Positions 24,004-32,817 are shown, counted from the first letter of the stretch. The stretch: 40,273 nt of DNA from Vicinamibacteria bacterium (GCA_023701125.1 JAMPXO010000037.1:1-40273); one strand, 5' to 3'. Numbers and translations are program-made. The notes: generated by a model from the sequence alone, not told the origin.

Positions 24004-24570
24004 TCAGCCTCGTTTCTGCACGCGGTAGAAGCTCAGGCAGTGATCCCCGATCTTCACCATGCGGCGCCGCTCCAGGCCGCCGATTGTCTCCGGCAACAGC
24101 CGCTTGTGGAAGTGCTCGGCCACCACCAGGCCGTCCGCCTCCAGCAGCCGCATCGTGCCGACCTGCTCGATCACCGGCTCGTACAGCGGGCTCTCGTAGG
24201 GCGGGTCGATGAAGACGATGTCGAAGCGCACGCCCTGGTCGGCGAAGGCCGCCAGCGCGACCTGCGCGTCCTGGCGGTGGACGCGGACGTCGCCGGTGGC
24301 GTCCTTCAGCGCGGCCTGGTTCTCGCGGATCGCAGTGATCGCCGCGGCCGACGAGTCGACGAGCACGACCCGCGCTGCGCCGCGCGAGAGCGCCTCCAGC
24401 CCGATCGCGCCGCTGCCCGCGAAGGCGTCGAGGAAGCGGCAGCCGGGCAGCTCGGGGGCCAGGATGTCGAACAGGGTCTGACGCACGCGGGCCCCGGTCG
24501 GGCGAGTGGCGAGGCCGGCGGGTGCCATCAGGCGTCGGCCCTTGTGGCCGCCGGCGAGGATGCGGGTCAT
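24004..24570 (-). CDS. rsmD: 16S rRNA (guanine966-N2)-methyltransferase
   Basis: This is a 188-residue SAM-dependent methyltransferase. It starts MTRILAGGHKGRRL like its family, has RPTGARVRQTLFDIL, the SAM-binding LDAFAGSGAIGLEALSRGA (about residues 49-67) and the catalytic DPPY motif in FDIVFIDPPYESP. It methylates G966 of 16S rRNA. I chose the ATG at 24570, where the family start lies; an upstream extension in frame is not conserved-looking. coaD follows without a gap. Confidence 0.94.
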   Translation of the reverse strand: MTRILAGGHKGRRLMAPAGLATRPTGARVRQTLFDILAPELPGCRFLDAFAGSGAIGLEALSRGAARVVLVDSSAAAITAIRENQAALKDATGDVRVHRQDAQVALAAFADQGVRFDIVFIDPPYESPLYEPVIEQVGTMRLLEADGLVVAEHFHKRLLPETIGGLERRRMVKIGDHCLSFYRVQKRG

Positions 24571-24618
24571 GCGGACTCGATCCTCGCACGAGCGCGGGGG
24601 CGGCGATACACTGGAGCC

Positions 24619-25083
24619 GTGCTGCGGGACATGCCCGTGCCCGACGTCGCCTGGATCGAGCAGCATCGCGTGTGCTGGGAGCAAACGCCGTTACGGGAGA
24701 TGGTCAAGGGCCACGGCCTGGAGTCGCACGGCGTGAGCCTGACGCTGTTCGCCCGCTTCGACGTGCCGGTGCCTGGCCACGAGTTGAAGGAGATCACCCG
24801 GGACGTGCACGCGCGTTGCGTCCAGTTGCTGCGCCTGGCGCTCGCCGACCACGCCGCTTCGCTGCGCGTGGACATCGACGCCTTCGACTTCACGGGCCAC
24901 CTGCGGCCCGAGACCCAGCACGCGCCGGAGGTCGACGCGGTGGCCCGCGTCGTCGCCGACCAGGGCGGCGCGCCCGACCCGGTCGACCTCCGGGACAGCC
25001 TGTTGCGCGCCGAGCGGGTGCTGCGCGAGCACGGGCTGCACGAGCGCGTCTGGGACGACAAGCACCCGGTGACCGTCGGCTAG
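24619..25083 (+). CDS. Hypothetical protein
   Basis: This is a 154-residue soluble protein, rich in Asp, His and Arg, with no signal peptide or membrane segment. A GTG at 24619 preceded by GGAG is the likely start; an ATG four codons later is possible. A long extension in this frame upstream is antisense to rsmD and coaD and is not real. Segments such as HGVSLTLFARFDVPVPGHEL look like a folded alpha/beta domain. I do not recognise the family. It is divergent from rsmD and precedes the penicillin-binding protein by 39 bp. Confidence 0.6.
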   Translation: MLRDMPVPDVAWIEQHRVCWEQTPLREMVKGHGLESHGVSLTLFARFDVPVPGHELKEITRDVHARCVQLLRLALADHAASLRVDIDAFDFTGHLRPETQHAPEVDAVARVVADQGGAPDPVDLRDSLLRAERVLREHGLHERVWDDKHPVTVG

Positions 25084-25122
25084 ATTCTCGACTGCCCCGC
25101 GCCCGGAGGGGGAGCAACCCTT

Positions 25123-27534
25123 GTGCCAGGCCCGGAGCGGGCTGGCCCGCTCCTTGCTCCCTGCCCCTGTGGCATGACCCTGTACGACCTCCGCGACGAT
25201 CCCCCTCCGCCCGACCCGCTCTCGGACGCGGAGCCGTCCACGCCGACCGCGCCGCGACGAAACCCCGGTGCGGCTCGCCTGATGCGCTCGTTGCGTCGGG
25301 CCCGGCAACTCCTCGCGCGCCACTCGCGCCGGCTGGCGCTCTTCGCCACGGCGCTCGTGCTGCTGCCGTTCCTGTTCGGCGCCGGGCTCATCCACCGCGT
25401 GTACTTCGACCGCAGCGGGGTGCCCGATCTCGACGCCTTCGTCCGCTTCGACACGCCGACCACCGGCACGATCCAGGACGCCCGCGGCGAGGTGCTGATC
25501 GAGCTGGCCCACGAGTACCGGCGGGTGATCACCTACGACGAGGTGCCGCTCGTCCTGCGCCAGGCGATCCTGGCGACCGAGGACAAGAACTTCTTCTCCC
25601 ACGCCGGCGTCGAGTACCGCTCGCTGCCGCGCGTCCTGCACCGCGCCGCGGCCCACACCCTGGCGGCCTGGTGGGATGGCGGGCCGGGCTCCTCGGTGCG
25701 CCTGCCCCAGGGCGGCTCGACCCTCACCCAGCAGCTCGTCCGCGGCTATTTCCTGCGCTCGATCCCGACGGAGGAGAACGGCACCACGCTGCTCCAGGAC
25801 GGCTGGACGACGCGCCTGGTCGCGGTGGCGCTGGGTGTGCCGGCCGCGAACAAGTTGTACCGCAAGCTCGAGGAGGTGCGGCTCGCGCTGTGGCTCGAGG
25901 ATGAGTTGGAGCGCCGTTACGGGTCGCGCGAGGCGGCCAAGCGCGAGATCTTCGCCCGCTACGCGAGCTTCGTGTACCTGGGCCACGGCCGCTACGGGTT
26001 CGCCGCCGCGTCCGAGTACTACTTCGGCAAGCCGCTCGCGCGTTACACGGCGGCGGACGCGGGCCGCGCGGCGCTGCTCGCCGGCATCTCCAAGTCGCCG
26101 CGCGACTACGCCCCCGCGGAGAACAACCCGATGGCGCTGCGGCGCCGCGACGAGATCCTGGAGTTGATGGTGCGCCGCGGCGACCTGACACCCGAGGTCG
26201 CGCGCCTCTGCCAATCGCAGCCGGTAGTGCTCGCGAAGCGGAGCGACATCAAGACCGACGCACCGGCGGCGATCGAGACCGCGTTCGACGAGATCAAGCA
26301 GCGCGGCGGGCACCGCTTCACGCTCGACGACCTGTTGCTGGGGCGGATCCGGGTGCGCACCACGATCGACGAGCGGGTCCAGACCATCGTCAACCAGTCG
26401 CTCGAGCGCGGCCTGTCGCTGTACGAGCGTCGGCACCCGAAATCGAAGGGCCTGATCCAGGGCTCGGTGGTCGTGCTGGCCAACGGCGACGCGGCGATCC
26501 TCGCCCAGGCCGGCGGGCGCCAGGTGTATCGCGACCGCGCCAACCGCTATTTCGACCTCAACCGCGCCACCCGTTCGCTGCGCCAGCCCGGCTCGGCCTG
26601 GAAGCCGCTCGTGTACCTCGCGGCGTTCCGCAACGGCGTCGGGCTCGACGCCAGCGTGCCCGACGACCCGATCGCCGTGCCGGACGGCCCGGACGGCAGC
26701 AGCCTGCACTGGATCAGCAACTACGACGGCCGCTTCAAGGGCCCGATCCCGGTCCGCCAGGCGCTGGCCGAGTCGCGCAACGCGGTGGCCGTGTGGCTGA
26801 CGCGCCAGGTCGGCCTTTCCAACGTGATCCAGGTCGCCCGCCGGCTCGGCGTGCGCTCGCCGATCCAGCCCTACATCTCGACGGCGCTGGGCGCCTCGGA
26901 GGTCCGCCTGCTCGAATTGTCTGGCGTGTATCGGGCGATGGCCTCCGGCGTGATCGCGGAGCCCTACGTGGTCGCCGCCGTGACCGACAACGCGGGGCAG
27001 ATCCTCTACGAGGCGCCGCAGACGGCGCGCGACATCCGTTCGGCCGGCATCGAGGCCGATGCGCTGCTTCGCATCCAGGAAGGGCTGCGCGGCGTCGTGC
27101 GCCTGCCCAACGGCACGGCCAGCTCACTCAACGGCCGCGATTTCCCGATCCCCGTGATGGGCAAGACGGGCACCACGAGCGATTTCCGCGACGCGTTGTT
27201 CGTCGGCTCCACCTACGGACCCACCGGCATCACGGTGGCGGTACGGATCGGCTTCGACGACAACCGCGCGCTCGGCAACAAGGAGACGGGCGCCCGCGCG
27301 GCGCTGCCGATCTTCCGCGAGATCGTGCTGCGGATCTACAAGCAGCAGCTCGCGGGGCCCGTGCCCCGGTTTCCGCAGGAGATCGAGGACGGGATCGACG
27401 CCTACCTCGCCCAGCAGGCCGACCTCCAGCTCCAGGAGGACGAGCAACGGCGGCTCGAGGAACTGCAGCCCCTCGTGGCGCCCGGCCTGGGGGCGGTCGG
27501 AGCCTCGGCGCCCGTGCTTCCGCTCCCCCGCTGA
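25123..27534 (+). CDS. Class A penicillin-binding protein (bifunctional peptidoglycan synthase)
   Basis: This is an 803-residue protein with a proline-rich cytoplasmic N-terminus, one membrane helix (about 72-95), a GT51 glycosyltransferase domain and a transpeptidase domain. GT51 motifs are visible: ILATEDKNFFSHAGVEY, GGSTLTQQLVRGYF, FVYLGHGRYGFAAASEYYFG and LLAGISKSP. Transpeptidase motifs are SAWK (in QPGSAWKPLVY), SRN and KTGTT (in VMGKTGTTSDF). It polymerises and crosslinks peptidoglycan at the outer face of the inner membrane. The insert between GT51 motifs (about 205-245) is long. The GTG at 25123 has GGAGGGGGAG upstream at good distance; ATG 25174 is a possible alternative. A 28-residue coiled acidic segment lies near the end. 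Confidence 0.95.
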   Translation: MPGPERAGPLLAPCPCGMTLYDLRDDPPPPDPLSDAEPSTPTAPRRNPGAARLMRSLRRARQLLARHSRRLALFATALVLLPFLFGAGLIHRVYFDRSGVPDLDAFVRFDTPTTGTIQDARGEVLIELAHEYRRVITYDEVPLVLRQAILATEDKNFFSHAGVEYRSLPRVLHRAAAHTLAAWWDGGPGSSVRLPQGGSTLTQQLVRGYFLRSIPTEENGTTLLQDGWTTRLVAVALGVPAANKLYRKLEEVRLALWLEDELERRYGSREAAKREIFARYASFVYLGHGRYGFAAASEYYFGKPLARYTAADAGRAALLAGISKSPRDYAPAENNPMALRRRDEILELMVRRGDLTPEVARLCQSQPVVLAKRSDIKTDAPAAIETAFDEIKQRGGHRFTLDDLLLGRIRVRTTIDERVQTIVNQSLERGLSLYERRHPKSKGLIQGSVVVLANGDAAILAQAGGRQVYRDRANRYFDLNRATRSLRQPGSAWKPLVYLAAFRNGVGLDASVPDDPIAVPDGPDGSSLHWISNYDGRFKGPIPVRQALAESRNAVAVWLTRQVGLSNVIQVARRLGVRSPIQPYISTALGASEVRLLELSGVYRAMASGVIAEPYVVAAVTDNAGQILYEAPQTARDIRSAGIEADALLRIQEGLRGVVRLPNGTASSLNGRDFPIPVMGKTGTTSDFRDALFVGSTYGPTGITVAVRIGFDDNRALGNKETGARAALPIFREIVLRIYKQQLAGPVPRFPQEIEDGIDAYLAQQADLQLQEDEQRRLEELQPLVAPGLGAVGASAPVLPLPR

Positions 27535-27562
27535 CGGTCCCGCTTTGTAGAAACGGGTTGTC

Positions 27563-27668
27563 GGGTTCCGACGCCGGGCGAAGCCCGTCGCCGGTCCCAT
27601 GGGGGCTACGTCGCGAACGGACGCTCCTCCGCCCCCAAACCCCCACGGGTTCCGACGCCGGGCGGAGG
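27563..27668 (+). repeat. 84-bp palindromic repeat, intergenic copy
   Basis: One complete unit runs from GGGTTCC at 27563 to GGGTTCC at 27647, 84 bp apart, followed by about 16 bp of a second unit. It includes CGGGC-GAA-GCCCG, the CCCATGGGGGCTACGTCGC core and CCCCCAAACCCCC. It is the only copy in the window outside a gene, between the penicillin-binding protein and a DUF4956 gene. Here the inner CGGAGCTCC is changed to CGGACGCTCC, one base longer, compensated elsewhere in the unit. Confidence 0.9.
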
Positions 27669-27717
27669 CGGCCCCAGCGGGGCCCGGGCCCGCACGCTTC
27701 TTGCACTCATCGACGGC

Positions 27718-28464
27718 GTGAATCCCCTCGCTCTCGTGCCGTCCCTGGTGGCTGCACTCGGCGATGTCGCCCAGGCCGCCGGACAAAAGGCAGCCGAAGC
27801 ACTTCCCGTCAGCGGCATGGAACTGCCCGCGTTCTCGGTCAGCAACCTGGGCCACGCGCTCCTCTGCATGGTGGTCGCGGCCGCGCTCGGCAGCGTGCTC
27901 GCTTTCCGGCCGCGGCGGGCCGGCGGGCCGCCCCGGCTCGCGCACGTCACCCAGTCCCAGATCATGATGGCGATCGTCGGCGCGCTGGTGATGCTGATCG
28001 TCGGCGCCAGCCTGGCGCGCGCGTTCGCGATCGCCGGCACCGCCGGGCTGGTGCGCTACCGGGCCAAGATCGACGACCCCAAGGACGCCAGCGTGATGCT
28101 CTCCTGCCTGGCCATCGGCCTGGCCTCGGGCGTCGGCCTGCTGGCACTCGCCACGGCCGGCACCTTGTTCATCGTCGGCGTGCTGTGGCTGCTGGAGTGG
28201 CGCGAGCCGTGGCCCGCCACGACCTTCGAGCTGAAAGTCGCGGCCAAGAACCTGGCGGCGCTGAAGCCGAAGGTCGAAGCCCTGCTCGGCAAGCACCACA
28301 TCCGCTTCGAGCTGCGGGAGACGACCGAGGCCCACATCGCCTACTCGGCCCAGGTGCCTCAGGGCCGGCGGACGGACCGCATCTCCGAGGCGATCGCGGC
28401 GCTGCACGGGGCCGAGGCCGTCGACGTGGTGTGGGAAGAGAAGAAGGCGGCCAAGAAGGGTTGA
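27718..28464 (+). CDS. DUF4956 membrane protein
   Basis: This is a 248-residue protein with about four membrane helices in residues 45-165 and a soluble C-terminal domain of about 75 residues. The segment QIMMAIVGALVMLIVGASLA followed by GLVRYRAKIDDPKDASVMLS matches my memory of DUF4956, where the charged R-x-R...D..D loop lies between helices. Function unknown. The GTG start at 27718 is the first in frame after the intergenic repeat. GlsB/YeaQ-like and patatin genes follow closely on the same strand. Confidence 0.75.
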   Translation: MNPLALVPSLVAALGDVAQAAGQKAAEALPVSGMELPAFSVSNLGHALLCMVVAAALGSVLAFRPRRAGGPPRLAHVTQSQIMMAIVGALVMLIVGASLARAFAIAGTAGLVRYRAKIDDPKDASVMLSCLAIGLASGVGLLALATAGTLFIVGVLWLLEWREPWPATTFELKVAAKNLAALKPKVEALLGKHHIRFELRETTEAHIAYSAQVPQGRRTDRISEAIAALHGAEAVDVVWEEKKAAKKG

Positions 28465-28473
28465 GGGACTGAA

Positions 28474-28752
28474 ATGACCATCACGTTGCCGGGGCTCATC
28501 GTGCTGCTCGTCATCGCCGCCTTGTGCGGGGCCGTCGCCCGGGCGATCGCGGGCGACGTGCGCGGGGGCTGCCTCGTCTCCACGGCGCTCGGCTTCATCG
28601 GCGCGCTGCTGGGCCCCTGGATCGCCCAGCAGTTCCACCTGCCCGAGCCGTTCATGCTGCGCATCGCCGGCCAGTCGTTCCCGGTCTTGTGGTCGATCAT
28701 CGGCGCGTCGGTGTTCGTGGCGATCATCCACCTCGTCTCGCGTCGCCGCTGA
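28474..28752 (+). CDS. GlsB/YeaQ/YmgE-family small membrane protein
   Basis: This is a 92-residue protein with three hydrophobic segments and the family's glycine-rich turn (GCLVSTALGFIGALLGPWIA). It belongs to the transglycosylase-associated (GlsB/YeaQ/YmgE) group of small membrane proteins, often induced by stress. No enzymatic activity is established. A Gly-rich loop and a C-terminal Arg tail are visible. It lies 9 bp after the DUF4956 gene. Confidence 0.85.
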   Translation: MTITLPGLIVLLVIAALCGAVARAIAGDVRGGCLVSTALGFIGALLGPWIAQQFHLPEPFMLRIAGQSFPVLWSIIGASVFVAIIHLVSRRR

Positions 28753-28765
28753 CGCGCCTGCACCG

Positions 28766-30964
28766 GTGACCGCCACGCGCCTGTGCCGGCCCTGCGCCGT
28801 TCTGCTGCTCGCGCTGGCCGTCGTCGCCCTCCACGCCGAGGAGCCACAGCCGCGACCGCGGATCGGGCTGGCCCTCGGCGGCGGCTCGGCCAAGGGCATG
28901 GCCCACGCGGGCGTGCTGCAGTGGCTGGAGGAGCACCGCGTGCCGGTGGACGCGATCGCCGGGGCCAGCTCCGGCGCGTTCGTCGGCAGCACCTACGCGA
29001 GCCGGTTGTCCGCCGCAGCGGTCCAGGACATGCTGCGCGACGCCGACTGGTCCCGCATCCTGCGCGCGGACGTCCCGTACCCGCAGCGCTCCTTCCAGCG
29101 CAAGGCCGACGATCGCCAGTACCGGGTCAAGCTCGAGGCCGGGCTGCGCCACGGCTTCCGGCTGCAGAGCGGCCTCAACTCCGGTCACGGCGTCGGCCTG
29201 TTCCTGAGCCGACTCGCATTTCCGTACTCGACGGTGGCGAGCTTCGACGACTTGCCGATCCCGTTCCGCTGCGTCGCCACCGACCTCGAGAAGGGCGGCA
29301 CGGTCGTGCTCGCCGAAGGCCCGCTGGGCCCGGCGCTGCGCGCCTCGATGGCGTTGCCCGGCAGCTTCGACCCGGTACGACTGCGCGGCAGCCTGCTGGC
29401 GGACGGTGGCATCCTCGACAACGTGCCCGTCGACGTCGCTCGCGCGATGGGCGCCGACGTGGTGATCGCGGTCAGCGTCTCCGAGCCCGAGCCCGGCCGA
29501 CCGGCCGAGACGATCGGCGGCATCGCCAACCGCGCGCTCGAGCTGATGATGGAGGCCCTCACCGAGCCGCGGCTGGCGCAGGCCGACGTCGTGATCCGGC
29601 CTGACCTCGAGGGCCTCGGCTCCTCCGACTTCCTGGACAGCGATGCGTTCGCCGCCCGTGGCTACGCGGCGGCCGCGGCGCAGGCGGAACGACTGCTGCC
29701 CTGGGCCCTCGACGAGGCGGCCTGGGCGGCCCACCGCCAGCGCCTCGCGGCACGCCAGCAGCCGACGCTGGGCCCGCTCGAGTTCGTCGAGGTCACGGGC
29801 GTGTCCGAGGCGGCCGCGGCCCAGATCGGCGAGCAGCTCGCTCCCCTCCTGCACCGCTCCCCCGACCTCGCCGCGATCGAGATCGAACTGGATGGAGTGA
29901 TCGGGGTCGGCCGCTACGCGAGTGCCATGTACGACCGCCGCCTGCGCGGCGCCCAGCAGGGCCTGGGCGTCGAGATCCGCGACAAGTCGTATGCGCCGCC
30001 GCTGGTCCGCTTCGCGCTCGACCTCGACACCGACGACCAGGACGTGAACCTGACGCTGGGAGTGCGCACCACGCTGATGGACGTGACGGGACTCGGCTCG
30101 GAGTGGCGCGTCGACGCCGGCCTCGGGTCCACGCTGCTGCTGGCGACCGAGCTGTTCCAGCCCCTCGGTGGCCGTGGCCCCGTCCGCCACGGCCTGTTCC
30201 TCGCGCCGCGGGCCTTCGCCGGGCGCACCGGCGAAAACCTCCATGCCAGCGACGAGCTGGTCGCCCGCTACGGCCGCGCGCGCGTCGGCGCGGGCCTCGA
30301 TTTCGGCTGGGTGCTCGGGCGCACGACCGAGTTGCGGGCCGGCTACGAGGTCGCCCACGTCCGCAACGTCGCCCGCGGCGGCGCTCCGCTCCCGCGCAGT
30401 GAAGGCGCGCGCCAGGCGGCACGCGCCCGAGTCGAGCACGACGGCCAGGACCGCGCCGTCTTCCCGAGCCGCGGCCTGCGCCTGACGGCCACCGGTTCGT
30501 GGGTCTTCGCGGCGCCCGACGCCGACGACGACTTTGGCACCGTCGACGGGACGCTCAGCCTCGCGTGGCCGCTGGGCCCGCGCCACCACCTGACGCTCGA
30601 GGCCGCGGGCGGAGCGAGCCTCGGCGGCACCCCGCCGCTGCTCGAGCAGTTCCGCCTCGGCGGCCCGTTCCGGCTGGCGGCCTGGGCTCCCGACGCCTTC
30701 CGCGGGCCCCACTTCGCTCTCGGCGCCCTCGCCTACCGGACGCCGCTGGCGCGGCTGCCGCGGTTGCTGGGCGACCGCCTCTTCCTGAGCAGCCGGATCG
30801 AGGTCGGCAGCGCGTTCGACGCCTGGCAGGACGCCCGGACCCTGTCCTCGCTCAGCGCCGGACTCGCGGCCGACACGCTGCTCGGCCCGTTCTTCGTCGG
30901 CGCTGGCGTGGAGCCGGGCGGCGCCTTTCGAGCGTTCGTCGTCGTCGGCCGGGTGGTGCGCTGA
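28766..30964 (+). CDS. PlpD-like patatin phospholipase with POTRA and outer-membrane barrel (type Vd)
   Basis: This is a 732-residue exported protein. The signal peptide covers residues about 1-24. The patatin domain (about 32-310) has the oxyanion loop GGGSAKGMAHAGVL, nucleophile Ser68 in GASSGA and catalytic Asp213 in ADGGILDN. A short POTRA-like domain follows (about 330-400), then a beta-barrel of the BamA/surface-antigen type to the C-terminus, with alternating strands and Gly turns. This order is that of type Vd autotransporters such as PlpD, which place an A1-type phospholipase on the cell surface. The end VVVGRVVR lacks the usual terminal aromatic residue. The GTG start leads straight into the signal peptide. 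Substrate and target are unknown. Confidence 0.88.
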   Translation: MTATRLCRPCAVLLLALAVVALHAEEPQPRPRIGLALGGGSAKGMAHAGVLQWLEEHRVPVDAIAGASSGAFVGSTYASRLSAAAVQDMLRDADWSRILRADVPYPQRSFQRKADDRQYRVKLEAGLRHGFRLQSGLNSGHGVGLFLSRLAFPYSTVASFDDLPIPFRCVATDLEKGGTVVLAEGPLGPALRASMALPGSFDPVRLRGSLLADGGILDNVPVDVARAMGADVVIAVSVSEPEPGRPAETIGGIANRALELMMEALTEPRLAQADVVIRPDLEGLGSSDFLDSDAFAARGYAAAAAQAERLLPWALDEAAWAAHRQRLAARQQPTLGPLEFVEVTGVSEAAAAQIGEQLAPLLHRSPDLAAIEIELDGVIGVGRYASAMYDRRLRGAQQGLGVEIRDKSYAPPLVRFALDLDTDDQDVNLTLGVRTTLMDVTGLGSEWRVDAGLGSTLLLATELFQPLGGRGPVRHGLFLAPRAFAGRTGENLHASDELVARYGRARVGAGLDFGWVLGRTTELRAGYEVAHVRNVARGGAPLPRSEGARQAARARVEHDGQDRAVFPSRGLRLTATGSWVFAAPDADDDFGTVDGTLSLAWPLGPRHHLTLEAAGGASLGGTPPLLEQFRLGGPFRLAAWAPDAFRGPHFALGALAYRTPLARLPRLLGDRLFLSSRIEVGSAFDAWQDARTLSSLSAGLAADTLLGPFFVGAGVEPGGAFRAFVVVGRVVR

Positions 30965-31025
30965 CGGTGCGTCGCGACGGCACGGTGGTTGCAGCTAAGC
31001 AGGTCGACATTCCGGAGGCTCGTCG

Positions 31026-31181
31026 ATGAGGACGCTGGTCGCCATCCTGTTGGTTCTGCTGGCCCTGGGCTTCGCCCACTCGTATACGTTCGGCAGCCTG
31101 ATCGCCCTGGTCGGCATCGTCTCGGGAGGGCGGCTCGTGCTCGACCTGCTCAAGGGATCCGAGCCGAGGGACCTGACCTGA
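31026..31181 (+). CDS. Small membrane protein similar to the lmo0937-type protein at 17811
   Basis: This is a 51-residue product with two hydrophobic segments: TLVAILLVLLALGFA and SLIALVGIVSGGRLVLDLL, linked by HSYTFG. The SxTFGxLI turn is shared with the 48-residue protein at 17811, so I take them as distant paralogues. GGAGG lies 8 bases before the ATG. It stands between the patatin gene and the phospholipase D-like gene. Function unknown. Confidence 0.65.
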   Translation: MRTLVAILLVLLALGFAHSYTFGSLIALVGIVSGGRLVLDLLKGSEPRDLT

Positions 31182-31225
31182 CCCGCGAGTGAATCGGTGG
31201 CCGCCGCCACCAGGGAGAGCAACAG

Positions 31226-32164
31226 ATGGGCCTGATCGTCGAACCGGACGATGGCATCGGCCCGGTGATCGCGGCCATCGACAAGGCCCGGACGGGCATC
31301 GACATCGGCATCTTCCGCCTCGATCGCGGCGACGTCGCCCGTGCGCTGCGCCAGGCCGTGGCGCGCGGCGTGCCCGTGCGCACGCTCATCGCCAACACCA
31401 ACCGCGGCGGCGACCGGCGCCTGCGCAAGCTGGAACAGGACCTGCTGAAGACCGGCGCCAGCGTGCGCCGCACCGACGACGACCTGCGCCGCTACCACAA
31501 CAAGATCATGATCGTCGACCGCGCGGTGCTTTACGTCCTGGGCTTCAACTACACGGCCCTCGACGTGAACAAGAGCCGCAGCTTCGGCCTCGTCACCCGC
31601 AAGCGTGAGCTGGTCCAGGAGGCGCTCAAGCTGTTCGAGGCCGACTCGCTGCGGCGGCCGTACACGCCGGGCCCGAAGGCCTTCGTCGTCAGCCCCGTCA
31701 ACGCGCGCGAGCGGCTGGCCGCCTTCCTGCGCGGGGCGCGCAAGCAGCTGCTGGTGTACGACCCCAAGCTGACCGACCCGACGATGATCCGCATCCTGCA
31801 CGAGCGGATGGGCGCCGGCGTCAGCGTCCGCATCCTGGGCAAGCTCGGCAAGCGCGGCGTCGGCCTGACCGTCGAGAAGTTCCCGGGTCGCCGGCTGCAC
31901 GTGCGGGCCATCGTGCGCGACGGCCAGCAGGCCTTCGTCGGCAGCCAGGGCCTGCGCAAGCTGGAGCTGGACGGCCGCCGCGAGGTCGGCCTGATCGTCA
32001 AGGACCGCAAGGTCGTCGCGCGCATGGCGGCGGTGTTCGAGGCGGACTGGGCGGACACGGAGCTGGCCCGGAAGGACGTCAAGGACGCCCTGAAGGAAGA
32101 GGAGCACGAGGCCAGGGTGGAGGCGGTGGTCGCCGAGACCAACAAGGCCGAGGCGACGAGGTGA
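31226..32164 (+). CDS. Phospholipase D-like / cardiolipin synthase-like protein
   Basis: This is a 312-residue protein with two PLD-type halves. The first HKD motif is canonical: His91, Lys93 and Asp98 in YHNKIMIVD. The second has Arg in place of Lys: His225, Arg227 and Asp232 in LHVRAIVRDG, followed by FVGSQGL as in active enzymes. Members move or cleave phosphatidyl groups or other phosphodiesters. The altered second motif may reduce or change activity. There is no signal peptide or membrane helix, so it is cytoplasmic or peripheral, unlike most cardiolipin synthases. The last 35 residues form a charged helix. Its stop overlaps the next gene by GTGA. Confidence 0.85.
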   Translation: MGLIVEPDDGIGPVIAAIDKARTGIDIGIFRLDRGDVARALRQAVARGVPVRTLIANTNRGGDRRLRKLEQDLLKTGASVRRTDDDLRRYHNKIMIVDRAVLYVLGFNYTALDVNKSRSFGLVTRKRELVQEALKLFEADSLRRPYTPGPKAFVVSPVNARERLAAFLRGARKQLLVYDPKLTDPTMIRILHERMGAGVSVRILGKLGKRGVGLTVEKFPGRRLHVRAIVRDGQQAFVGSQGLRKLELDGRREVGLIVKDRKVVARMAAVFEADWADTELARKDVKDALKEEEHEARVEAVVAETNKAEATR

Positions 32165-32817
32165 CCATGGGCACGAAGAGTCCGACCGCCTGGCTGGCGG
32201 CGCTGTCCCTGCTCGCGGCGCTGGGAGCACTTCAGGCTGCGGCCCAGGACAAGACCGAGGCGACGAAGGTCGCGAAGAAGGTGGAGCGAGCCCAGGCCGG
32301 CGCCCACGAGGCGAAAGAGGAGCGTGAGGCGATCGAGGAGTTCGCCGAGGACGTCGCGAAGTACGCGGTCCTCCACGGCCGGGCGCTGGTCGGCCTGGCC
32401 TCGCGCGAGCAGTCGCTCGCCTCGCAGGAGGCGCTGGCCCGAGCCATCTCGCGCAAGCGCGTGCGGGCCGAGCCGGGCGACATCTTCCGCCCCGAGGTGC
32501 AGCCGCTGTTTCGCAGGCTGCTGGCCGAGCAGCTCCAGGGGCCCGACGCGGCGGACGCGCGGGAGGCGCTGCATGAGAACGACCCGGAGCCCGGGGAGGC
32601 GCCTGTCGTCGTGCACATCAACGGCGTGTATCCGCTGGGCGCCCCGCGCTCGACAGTCCCCGCCAGCGTGCTGGCCACGCTGCCGCCGCTGCCGACCTGC
32701 CTCCACTACCGGTTCGTCGGACGCGACCTCGTGCTGGTCGACTCGCAGGCCGGCGTGGTCGTCGACATCCTGACGGATGCCACACCGCCGCCGCCCGCGA
32801 CGAGAAAACGACCGTGA
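32161..32817 (+). CDS. Secreted hypothetical protein
   Basis: This is a 218-residue protein with a signal peptide (cleavage near LQAAAQ, about residue 28), a charged helical middle rich in Lys, Glu and Ala, and a C-terminal module of about 60 residues: LPPLPTCLHYRFVGRDLVLV, then DSQAGVVVDIL. I recall similar LEYRFVGRDLVLLD...IVDF endings in uncharacterised exported proteins. Likely periplasmic. GTG at 32161 overlaps the previous stop; ATG 32167 is an alternative. It is coupled to the metallophosphoesterase gene by GTGA, so a shared role in envelope phospholipid or phosphate chemistry is possible but not shown. Confidence 0.65.
   Translation: MTMGTKSPTAWLAALSLLAALGALQAAAQDKTEATKVAKKVERAQAGAHEAKEEREAIEEFAEDVAKYAVLHGRALVGLASREQSLASQEALARAISRKRVRAEPGDIFRPEVQPLFRRLLAEQLQGPDAADAREALHENDPEPGEAPVVVHINGVYPLGAPRSTVPASVLATLPPLPTCLHYRFVGRDLVLVDSQAGVVVDILTDATPPPPATRKRP

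Noticed and set aside
28724-30712. Long minus-strand frame opposite the patatin gene
   Set aside because: The plus strand encodes a complete patatin-barrel protein with catalytic motifs; the antisense product is low-complexity Arg/Gly/Ala.
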